Source: Monomorium pharaonis (lineage: Eukaryota; Arthropoda; Insecta; Hymenoptera; Formicidae). Taken from it: 64,000 nucleotides of DNA. The translations under genes were made by a program, and so were the position numbers. Positions 55,590 through 64,000 of this stretch are shown here, in pieces (positions within the stretch are counted from its first letter, which is position 1; every line of letters begins with the position of its first letter). Location: NCBI RefSeq assembly GCF_013373865.1, contig NC_050467.1, forward strand, positions 29,224,996 to 29,288,995. The letters are read 5' to 3'. Below the pieces are notes generated by a model, which worked only from the letters and a program-made list of their open reading frames with translations, searched no databases and was not told where the DNA came from.

Positions 55590-55780
55590 AATACAGCGAC
55601 ACTCCGAAGCGTTACTCTGAAAAATTTCGGAGCAATGCTCTCGAGCGTTACTGCGGATTAATTTAAAGTTTTGTTACACAATATTCATGTATGTACGTGC
55701 CAAGTCTTTTGTATGCAAAATTTAATTCGCCCTTATAAAAATGATATAGTGAGCAGTATTAAATTGACCGGTAATTAAAA

Positions 55781-57120
55781 TTGTTACGTCCTGGGGGGGG
55801 GAGTGTGCGGGGGCCGAGCGGGAGCCGTAGTTCCCCCAGGAGCGTAACCCCTTTGAGAAAGAAATGTTGTGAGGACGTGATAAAGAGGAAAGTACAATTG
55901 CATGGATCTATATATATATATATATTTCTACAAATAACGCTTATATGTAAGGTATATAAATTTTTCTTTTAATTCTCCGCCCCCTTTGTCGCTTTCGAAG
56001 GTAGTGTTCCTCGGAGGGGCTTGAGGAGCCTCTGGTAAGCATCCGTTGACCGAGGGGTCGCCTTGGCGGAGAGGATTAGTTTCGGGAGCGGACCGACGAA
56101 TGCTTCGTTGCTCGTGATGAGCGGCTTCTGCCGCGGGGGTGGACGGACCTGGCGGTCCACCCTTGTGGGACGAGTAGGAGCCCCTGATAGGGGCAGTATC
56201 CGTTCCCGGGGGTAGTCGAGGCGGTGGACGCCTGAGGGGAGCGGGGACCGGGGGTGGCTTGACACGGCAGGGTCGGCGCAGGGAGCACTGCCTGGGGGTA
56301 GGAAGGCGGGTGTGGAGGGCCCAACTCAAACGGCCCCGGAGATCCGTGCCGTCTCGGGGAGGCGTCGGGGGGTGGCGGTCGATCAAAAATCAGCGGGTCG
56401 AAGGTTCCAGCCTCGATTAGACGCCATTTTAGTCTTTTTATCTGGCGCTTTCTTCCCCCTCGCCGAGATCGCGGCATGATGCACTATGGTTAGGCCAAAT
56501 CGTACAGGTTACTAGGATGTCCATGATTAAGGCGAGAAGCACGTGTCAGGCAGGTTTTTAAGGAAAAAAAGAAAGAAAAAAATTCTAATGAGTGAGGGTA
56601 GAGTTGATTGATTCGCGACTGAGGGTCTAATTTGATGTATATACGGACGTATATACATAAGTTGGGATGTTCTTCCCGTTCGGATCCCTCTCTTTCTCTT
56701 TTTACTTATTTTATTTTATTATATTTTTTTTCTATTAATTACGAGGAACGGGGGAAGTGCAGGGGGCCTCCCTAAGCGTTAATATTGATATAATTCTACT
56801 GAGTTAAGTAAGATAAGAAATTGAGTGGACCTATTTAGATGATTGTTGAAGGAATCCGCGGGAGAAAAGCGCCCTAGTAGGCGAGCCCATTGCCCACGAG
56901 GGAGATAGAAATTTTGTGGGGCAAAGCGCCCTAATTGGCGGTCCGTTGCCCACGGGGTGAAAGGAGTAGTGTGGGGGGTAAGCGCCTTGTTAGGCAGCCC
57001 GATCCATCCCACGGGGTGGAAATATGGGCGAGAGATCAACTCAACTTCTCTTCTTTGCAATTTTTACTTATTATACAAGGTGTATACTGTAGTTCGCGGA
57101 TCGAGAGTACATGAACCACG
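55781..57120 (-). mobile_element. GC-rich retroelement remnant with a proline-rich ORF
   Basis: It starts with a hairpin (GTTACGTCCTGGGGGG with CCCCCAGGAGCGTAAC at 55783-55850). On the minus strand 56076-56477 encodes about 133 residues starting MPRSRRGGRKRQIKRLKWRL, then proline/serine-rich sequence. An overlapping frame at 55928-56386 is also open and proline-rich. The basic N-terminus plus proline-rich body recalls the third ORF of the Gypsy element at 2893-3780, but I see no alignment. 56860-57020 has three imperfect tandem units with AAGCGCCCTANTNGGCG and TTGCCCACGGGG. Its superfamily is not determined. Confidence 0.4.
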
Positions 57121-57128
57121 AGAGAGGC

Positions 57129-57132
<4 letters not shown>

Positions 57133-57224
<92 letters not shown>
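57133..57224. repeat. (GA)n microsatellite
   Basis: About 45 uninterrupted AG dinucleotides. Confidence 0.95.
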
Positions 57225-57227
<3 letters not shown>

Positions 57228-57395
57228 TGGGGGGGAGAGATCATAAAAAAATCAATTTTATAAAATATATTAATATATTTTTACATATGATATAATATAT
57301 GTATACATATGGTAGTGTGTTACTATTACCGTTATTTTTACACACACATATATATTTTTTTACATGAATAACAGTAGTAATAACGAGTGGCCTTT

Positions 57396-58200
57396 ACTTG
57401 GACACAGTACAATTGGACACAGTGCAAATGGGCATGGTGCAAATGGACACAAAATAATGTACACGTTTCAAATGGACACGGTTCATTTCGACACAGTAAT
57501 TTTGTAAGTACACAGGAAAAATAAATTCTGGACAAATTAAAATTTAGACACGATAAAAATGTATACCGTGCAATTGGACACCGCAAACTTGTACACCGCC
57601 CAGTTATACACCGTAAAGTTGTACATCGTAAAATTATACACCTTTCATTTAGACACGTAAAAGTTGTACACCATAAAGTTTTGCGTGGAAAGTGGCAAAC
57701 CCATGTGGTGCAAAGAATGATTTGCACACACACACACACGCACGCACACACACACACACACATATACGGCCCTCCCTCCTGCACTCACCCCGTCGAAGTC
57801 GCTAACCCATGTTGTACATTGCAAACAAAGTAAAGTTTATATGTGTTTGCAGATTTCCAATACAATATACACGATGTGTACAACTTTGCGGTGTACAACT
57901 TTTACGTGGCTAAATAAACAGTGTATAATTTTACGGTGTACAACTTTACGATGTATAACTCGGCGGTGTACAACTTTGCGGTGTACAAATTTTACGTGTT
58001 CAATCGCACGTTGTACATTTTTATCGTGTCCAAATAGTAATTTGTCTAAAATTTATTTTTTCTGTGTACAAAATTACTGTGTCCAAAATTCCTGTGTCGA
58101 AATAAACCGTGTCCATTTGAAACGTGCACATTATTTTGTGTTTATTTGCACCGTGTCCGTTTGCACTGTGTCCAATTGTATTGTGTCCAACTGAACCACT
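57396..58200. repeat. Mirrored minisatellite pair enclosing a CA-carrying repeat
   Basis: 57396-57680 consists of about 20 degenerate units of 13-15 bp built on GTACACCGTAAAGTT or GGACACAGT. 57872-58195 is the inverted counterpart (GTGTACAACTTTACG, GTGTCCAAAT) in the same order, so the whole forms a long hairpin. Between them lies a copy of the 51627 family (57686-57842). ORFs across it are Cys/Thr-rich artefacts. Confidence 0.88.
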
Positions 58201-58225
58201 CCCAGTAGTAACTACCGTACCCATA

Positions 58226-58983
58226 TCAATATGAGAATGGTGTTGGTGGCGGCGGCGGCAGCAGCTGGATTGGAGGCGGATGTGGTGTATATGCTGGAAG
58301 AGCATATGTATTTGGATATGTATATGGGTACATATATCCTCTAGCATACCACTTCTTTTCTTTCTGGATGACGCGTCGCACCCAATTATTGACTTGCTGG
58401 AAAACAAAAAAGATGTCAAATGTATAAAAAGTAATTTATAATATTATTTTGTTACATTAATGTCATATTTCTAAAATCCTACCACTTTATACATGCATAT
58501 GTGCGTACACATTAAATAAACATTTATAAATTAATTTATAGATTATAACTAAGTTTAGCTTATAGATTATAACAAAGTTTAGATTACTAGTTCTTACTAG
58601 CTGAACTAGTAGATTACTTACGTTTTTATTTAAAAACCCTCTTCCTCTTCCTCTTCTTCCTCCTCTTCCGTCTCTTTTTTCTCCTCTTTCTTCTCCTCTT
58701 CCTCGTTCTGTTCCTTCTATTCCATATTCATTGGATCCATTTTCATCTTTTATTTCTTGCAAAGGTGCCCTCGGCTGCGGCAAAGGCGCCGCTGTCGGCT
58801 GCGGCAAGGGCTCCGTCGGCAGCGACAAGGGTGCCGTCGACTGCGGCCAGGGCACCGGCGACTGCGGTAAGGGCGCCGTCGGCTGCTGCAAGAGTGCCGT
58901 CGTGCAGCAAAATTCCTTCACTTCTCACTGTAACAAGAAAAAGATTATTTCAAATTTGTACCAACACGTGCGTGCGTGCTTGC

Positions 58984-59014
<31 letters not shown>

Positions 59015-59144
59015 TGTGTGTGCGTTATATGTACATATGTATTATAAATTACTTATATTTACGTAGAATCTTTGGCATTTTTAAGCCTTGGCCTTGATTA
59101 GTTTCGCCACTTTCGGCACGCTTCACTTTCACCTCGCGAGACAT
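58226..59144 (-). CDS. Small RG- and proline-rich protein, three exons, about 183 aa
   Basis: ATG at 59142-59144. Exons 59063-59144, 58622-58920 and 58226-58396 total 552 bases, 184 codons with the stop. Exon 1 is MSREVKVKRAESGETNQGQG. Exon 2 contains tandem proline repeats (PQPTAPLPQS-like, about six), then QEIKDENGSNEYGIEGTERG and an RG-rich block (GRGGRRGRGRGF). Exon 3 is well-formed: QVNNWVRRVIQKEKKWYARG, then Tyr/Pro repeats (YPYTYPNTYALP) and PPPPPTPFSY before TGA. Exon 2 could start at 58920 or 58927; only 58920 keeps the frame into exon 3, while the 58927 choice gives an Ala/Gly-rich frame that stops early. RG and proline content suggests an RNA-binding, intrinsically disordered protein. 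Family not recognised. The size, three exons and RG block recall the 182-aa protein at 46709. Confidence 0.55.
58980..59022. repeat. (CG)n(TG)n microsatellite in the first intron of the RG-rich gene
   Basis: A CG run followed by a TG run. Confidence 0.9.
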
Positions 59145-59884
59145 CTTGCAAAACAATGACTACGCGACACTTAAGGTGCTTTTTCACGTACTGTACGTAA
59201 CGATTTTTGTCGCTGAATATTTGCCGCTCGTAATCTAGTGGCTACAATTTTGTAGTTTAAACTGGCACAACTACAATGCATTTGTTGCTACGCTGCTGCA
59301 TTTATTTCCGAGGCTTCGTTGAAGGTATCATAACATAATTATTTAGCAATTAACATTAACAATTAATATCTCGCTTTACGAGGCAAAGCGATGTTTTTTT
59401 GTCAGTTTTTTTTTATTTCAGAAGTGAGGCTTTTATTTTAGAAGTGAGGCTGAACAATAACCAAAAATGCAACGAGACGAAAATGAAAATAAAGCATATT
59501 AATTTGTATAAAAGTAAGTTTTTTAATAGTTTCTTTATGCAGTTTTTTTATACGGTATACGAAATGATTGATATTTTTATGTTTATGAAATAATGTTTTG
59601 TATATGCTCATGCCAGTCATGACATGTGGTCTATGTGAAACAATCTCACCGTCGCTGCGTCTATCATAGGCAATGTCAACAAATGTAAATAAATAGTTAG
59701 CATCATATATTGCCACTAAAACGATACTATGACTTTGTTTATAGTTATAGTATGTAGAGCCAGCGTTAGCAGGACACTGAAAAAGTACATTAAATTTTAT
59801 AATAATTATAATAGGCCCGGAAGTTAAGCAAAATCTCAAGTAATAACTTAGTGAAGATGCTCTTATTTCAGAACGTTTTAACAT
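59145..59884. other. Gene-free stretch
   Basis: Upstream region of the minus-strand RG-rich gene. Short direct duplication AGAAGTGAGGCT near 59420-59450. No coding motif in the minus ORF at 59438-59947. Confidence 0.45.
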
Positions 59885-60193
59885 CCCACGTAGCACAGCA
59901 GCGCGTTCAAAGCGCTTTGGGAGCGCTATTGAGACTGCGCCTCCCAAAACTGCTGTCAGTTTTGCAGTTTTTTTTGCATATGAATAATTTGATGGATTTC
60001 GATTTACATTGTTCTAAAAATGATTTTTGAGATTTAAAAGTTGCTTAAAAACGTGTAATTTGCTTTGAAAACAGTTAAAAACTCTTGCTGCAATTATGCG
60101 CGTGAAAAGCGCTTTTAAAACGCAAAATTTTAGGCGGTATGATTCGTAAGCGCTGGGCGCTTCCAAAGCGCTTTGAATGCGCTGCTGTTACGT
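59885..60193. mobile_element. MITE with CCCACGTAGCACAGCAGCGC ends
   Basis: The left end (CCCACGTAGCACAGCAGCGC, then AAAGCGCTTTGGGAGCGC) is mirrored on the right (GCGCTTCCAAAGCGCTTTGA, then GCGCTGCTGTTACGT). AACAT and AAGAT on the two sides may be an eroded 5-bp duplication. AAAGCGCTTT recurs as a subterminal motif. Confidence 0.75.
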
Positions 60194-60197
60194 AAGA

Positions 60198-60305
60198 TTT
60201 AAGCCCGATTTAGGTTATGCTATCTTAAAATGTCAAATCAAATCATTTATCAGAGCTGTATATTAGCATCTTAAAACAGTATTAAAAGAGTTTGAAATAA
60301 GAACG
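60198..60305. repeat. Dispersed repeat copy related to 36205-36312
   Basis: GCTGTATATTAGCATCTTAA and AAATAAGAACG correspond in order to the intronic MITE of the DUF4806-like gene. Confidence 0.55.
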
Positions 60306-61391
60306 GATTATATTATATACTGCGTCAATCTTTTTGATTGACGAACTTATACTGCGTATGTGCAGTGCGATTATGCGCGGTTAGTGTTATGGCATATATC
60401 TTTTTCGGTTTGGAGCCGAGCATTTTTCAGTTATGACGACGCCCGGAGGACGGATTGTTGCTACCGGCGCCTTTTTTATCAGGTAATTTTTCGTCTTTAC
60501 AAATTGTTTGGAATATTAATTTTACGAAAAGTATTAGATAACAATAAAATATGCGAGTTTCAAACAAGTCTAGCTACCTTTATATATTTCGAAAAGTGTC
60601 GTTTGCTTTTGCAATGAAAAATAACCTCAAAGGGTTATATCCAGTTTGGGCGCTGAATGAGCATAGATCGTGTCGAGAGATTTAGCCGGTTTAATAAACT
60701 CTGTATCATATACATTTCAGACATATTATTTCAATGTCTAATCCGTTCAATGGTACAATCCGTTTACTGCTGTCACGCCGCGGAGAGATGTCCTGGACGC
60801 AGAAGCATTACAAAAGAGCTACTAGCACATGGTCATGATAGCGAACTTTAGATCTAGTATTTGGGAACCTCTTCTACAAGGTAAATACATTTAAAAAACA
60901 TTTAAAAAAATGTTTAATTAAACATTGGAATAGATCCCTTTTTCCCATTGAAAAAACATTTTTTTTAATATTTAAAAAAACGTTTTTTAAACGTAAAAAA
61001 ATTTTTTAAACATTAAAAAAACATTTTTTAATATTAATGTTTTTAACATTATACATTTTTTTCAAATTATTATTTTTTAACATGTATTTTATAATACGTT
61101 TATATATGTTTTCGTTTTTCGTATTTTAAGTTTTACAAATTAATTATAAAATGTTACTCTACAAATCAAGTAAAATTATGATCGAGTATTGTGAGTAAGT
61201 TGAGTTAACATTATTTTATAATTGCGTTTAATTTACAATATGTATCTCCTATCTAAAAAATGCATGTAAAATCGATTGCTCGCATCTCTCAAAATTTATT
61301 ATTGTCCACAACCTCAATTTTCTTCAGGTACATATAAAGAACTCGGCAGCTCCTTCCTCAATTTATACATAAAATCTCTTTTACATATAGG

Positions 61392-61422
<31 letters not shown>

Positions 61423-61459
61423 ATTAATAATATAAATCATATTTACATTTCACTTTCAG
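60306..61459. other. Gene-free stretch
   Basis: AT-rich, with TTTAAAAAAAC repeats at 60885-61035 and a (CT)n run at 61391-61419. ORFs at 60360-60617 and 60657-60851 have no motif. Confidence 0.45.
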
Positions 61460-62728
61460 GTAATGAAATGGAGTATGAGCATTTATTTGCGGAAAGTGAT
61501 ATTGAAGAGTTAGATGTAAATTCAACTCATTCTACTGCTTCCGAAAACAATTATGTTTATGGAAATTATATAATTAATGCAGCAAGATGCAACTGGTGAT
61601 TCATCATCTACGCCAACAAATCCTGTAGTTAATTCAGCAGATTATAATCATAGGTGAGCACTACATTCTTAAAGATGTATGATACCGATTAAAGTTATGT
61701 TTTGTTATATGTGCCAATTTTACAAAAAATTTATAGTTCACGTTATATACTATAGTATAGATTTTCGTATTGACAATATATATCTGAACACAGATTAAAA
61801 GTTATTGAAATTTAAGAATTGTAGATTTCTTACATTTCTTGGATTTATATTGTTATTTTTGGCAATATTAATAAAAATTATTATTTGTGTAAATACATCT
61901 TAAAATTAATTAAAGAGGATAATAAGTCGATAAGAGCCAGCACTGGATGTGTGTGCAAATTAATTTGTTTATTTATTATTAAAAGTGTTTAAACTTTGTA
62001 ATCTAATACATTAATATACAATGCGCAGACATTTTGACTCCCGATTCGAAACCTTTTCAATGCTAATACAGATTTCAAAGTTGTTTCTAATTGTAATTAC
62101 GTCATATTTAATGGTGTAAAGTTATTAGTATTATAAAAGGTTCATCGCAGTCAAGTGAGATTGAATGTATAATTTAATTTATAATGACCTAAAACTCTTA
62201 TGTATAATTTTTTAAATTGTAATCATAAGACGTAGAGTAATAATTAACATTAAATGAATGTATAGAATAATTTAATTAATTGGAAAAAGCTATATGAACG
62301 CTTTATGATTGGTTAAGTTTTACACGTTTGATTAATTCTTACATTATATCTTATAATTACAGTTATAGAAATTTATATCGGAAATCCTTAGCAATGCAAT
62401 GATTTTTGTAAGTTTTAGATAAATAACTTTTAAATGTGTAAGTTTTTTTTTGTTTTTTTTTTTATGTAAAAAATTAATTTGATCTGTAATACTACTTATT
62501 AAATTTGCAAATAATTATTACAAAATGAAAACTATTCGATTCCCCTGCTCACACATTATTTCTAATACACCCTGTATATTCTAACTGCTCCTTATTACAA
62601 ATGACTGCTACGGCGACGACAAAAGAACAATAGATAATGAGATGTTCTTTTATTTCAGGACTTTATTGGAGTGCCCTCATTGGAGTTGGAGAAGAAAATA
62701 TTTCCCGAAAAATATTGAATCATTATGA
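61460..62728 (+). pseudogene. Two candidate exons of an unknown gene, frame broken
   Basis: After CTTTCAG, 61460-61653 reads MEYEHLFAESDIEELDVNST, an acidic Ser/Thr/Asn-rich start. A +1 shift near 61575 is needed to continue as MQQDATGDSSSTPTNPVVNS and NHR at a GTGAGC donor. An exon at 62659-62728 (after TTTCAG) continues in phase with TLLECPHWSWRRKYFPKNIE and stops. The acidic N-terminus plus Trp/Lys-rich segment resembles the start of many transposase proteins but I cannot assign a family. Confidence 0.35.
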
Positions 62729-63637
62729 ATACTCTCGTAAGTTTTAAATTTGTATGATGTATATGTATGTACAGGAAAAGCAGTACTGTATATATTGTAC
62801 TATTTTTTGAAGTAATGACGCTTATAATATACTCAGCATATTGTAGGTTATGTGTACGAATATATTTATTTAGAAGCGCAAATGTGGATAAAAATATACT
62901 TATTTCATGCGTTGTGATATGAAATAAGACTCTGGCAGAAAAAAAGCTCTGCCTGGCAAAGCAAATTATGAAATGTTACAATTGAGCTTTTTTGAAAGTT
63001 AAAGAATCAGTCTAATGCAATATGTATGAGCGGATCGAGATAATTTTAATTTGAAATTAGAAATTGTAAGGTCATCAATGTGAAAATGGTCAATTGAAAC
63101 TAAAATTGGGTTTGGGTTTGATTATATATCCTTCCCCAGTGCAGCCTCTTTATGAGGGAGACAGAATCCTCTATTCATGAATGTACTTTGCAAAATTACA
63201 AATTTAATTTTTTAATAATGTAATTTATTTTGCCATGCATAGTGCGCTTTTCTTCTACAAAATTCCGTCATTTCATATCAAACCGCATGGAATATATATT
63301 TTTTTTTTTATCAATAATTTTTGCGATGTCTGTATTCTAAATAATCCTTTTACTTATTTTAATAACATTTTGATTTAATATAAAAAATGCTTTTTAGAAA
63401 TAACCTTAAATTTAATTTTATTTAATCTTATTTTTTAACTGACAATGAATTTTCTTCATGTAACTTTACATTATTATGAAATTATATGTATAAGCTAACT
63501 TTAAAATAACTTCAATTCCGTAAACGTATCAATTTTCCCAATTGTGTTTTGATTATTTGGGTTTTAACATAGCATTGAATTCATTACATTTTTTATTGTT
63601 TTTTATTGTTTCTTCTATCTCTGTTTCTCAAGTAATC
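62729..63637. other. AT-rich stretch without a gene
   Basis: Nothing recognised; could be an intron or the 5' flank of the next ORF. Confidence 0.5.
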
Positions 63638-64000
63638 ATGCCTCCAAAGAAGATCCTTAAAACAAGCTATATCAAGCATCAAGCAGCAGCTGCTGCTCGA
63701 GAAGAACTTCATGAACTTCTTAATGCTTCACAAGAGCAGGAGAATGTAAACAATATGAGAGCACACATTCAACTTGGAGCTGAATTGCCTGTAGATCCAC
63801 CAGCCGATCTACCTGCTTCCTTGTCTCCTGTTCATTTCCATCAAGACTTTCTTCTCGAGGAGTTACAGCCTAATTTGTCTCATGTTTTTCAACATATTGA
63901 CGACATTAAGCAGGATGTAGTAGAAGATGTCCACGACAGATTTATTTTGGATGACGGGGTTCATAACAATGCAAGTGAATTCTCAAGTAATGACAGTGAA
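63638..64000 (+). CDS. Start of an open gene running off the window (at least 121 codons)
   Basis: ATG at 63638 opens MPPKKILKTSYIKHQAAAAA and stays open to the last base. It is a basic start, then a Glu/Gln-rich helix (AREELHELLNASQEQENV), a proline-rich part (LPVDPPADLPASLSPVHFH), then an acidic region with hydrophobic heptads (LEELQPNLSHVFQHIDDIKQ). Codon usage is balanced in a strongly AT-rich surrounding, which supports coding. The layout resembles N-termini of long transposase-type insect ORFs, but no domain is reached before the window ends. Confidence 0.6.
   Translation, partial: MPPKKILKTSYIKHQAAAAAREELHELLNASQEQENVNNMRAHIQLGAELPVDPPADLPASLSPVHFHQDFLLEELQPNLSHVFQHIDDIKQDVVEDVHDRFILDDGVHNNASEFSSNDSE

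Larger units (their letters stand above)
53832..55780. mobile_element. Element with TIRs of about 190 bp
   Basis: 53832-54029 and 55590-55780 are inverted copies. They share TTTAATTNCCGGTCAATTTA at the ends and AGTAACGCTTCGGAGT at the inner edge. The interior holds a nested MITE, a possible terminal exon and AT-rich ORFs without motifs. Confidence 0.75.

Noticed and set aside
58743..58928. Ala/Gly/Asp-rich ORF overlapping exon 2 of the RG-rich gene
   Set aside because: It stops within the exon, whereas the proline-rich frame continues in phase into a convincing last exon.

Overview
This window looks like intergenic or heterochromatic DNA of an insect, most likely a hymenopteran such as an ant. 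It has an AT-rich background with sharply GC-rich islands, GT-AG introns, many GGTTAGG/CCTAACC runs, and a very dense, nested load of class I and class II transposable elements. I find no confident single-copy cellular gene. Nearly every coding stretch belongs to, or lies inside, a mobile element.

Layout. 1-785: last exons of a Myb/SANT-like gene of the kind that accompanies Harbinger transposons. 828-1624: a probable solo LTR. 1891-9003: a nearly complete, young Gypsy-type LTR retrotransposon on the minus strand (gag with SAP domain, protease, pol, and a proline-rich third ORF), flanked by AAGT duplications. 9683-11291: a four-exon, uninterrupted PIF/Harbinger transposase (HARBI1-like). 11807-12950: a truncated hAT transposase. 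14378-17165: a giant inverted repeat with arms above 1.1 kb. 17766-26162: a decayed giant Helitron-like gene running leftward, made of two tandem Ulp1-type proteases, Lys-rich repeats, a Rep HUH nuclease, a PIF1 helicase and a C-terminal ubiquitin-hydrolase (USP) domain. A 24-bp tandem array lies at its 5' side (26211-26590). 27571-30182: a decayed Harbinger-like element carrying a nested element with CCCACACAGCA ends. 32033-39182: a transposon with long inverted terminal repeats that carries a multi-exon DUF4806-like gene plus several nested insertions, including a solo LTR related to the Gypsy element.

41379-42500 is another LTR-like GC-rich island. 42580-44290 is a cluster of palindromic MITEs. 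44345-48366 is an inverted duplication of about 1.8 kb per arm whose arms hold head-to-head copies of a three-exon gene for an RG-rich, coiled-coil protein; one copy is intact and one carries a nonsense codon. 50339-52554 is a piggyBac-type element flanked by TTAA that splits the first exon of a minus-strand gene (49782-52567). 53832-55780 is an element with TIRs of about 190 bp. 55781-57100 holds a proline-rich ORF probably left by a retroelement. 57396-58200 is a mirrored minisatellite. 58226-59144 is a small three-exon RG/proline-rich gene. 61460-64000 has candidate exons and the start of an open gene that runs off the window.

How it fits together: the Myb-like gene and the HARBI1-like transposase are the usual two partners of Harbinger mobilisation, and may be two halves of one element split by the Gypsy insertion. 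The Helitron ORFs are successive segments of one polyprotein, now broken by several stops and frameshifts. Many shorter elements share terminal motifs (CCCAC..AGCA, GGGTGYGTTC, TACACTGA), so the region is a stack of related non-autonomous families. All functional calls are from reading translations and motifs by eye; no database search was run.
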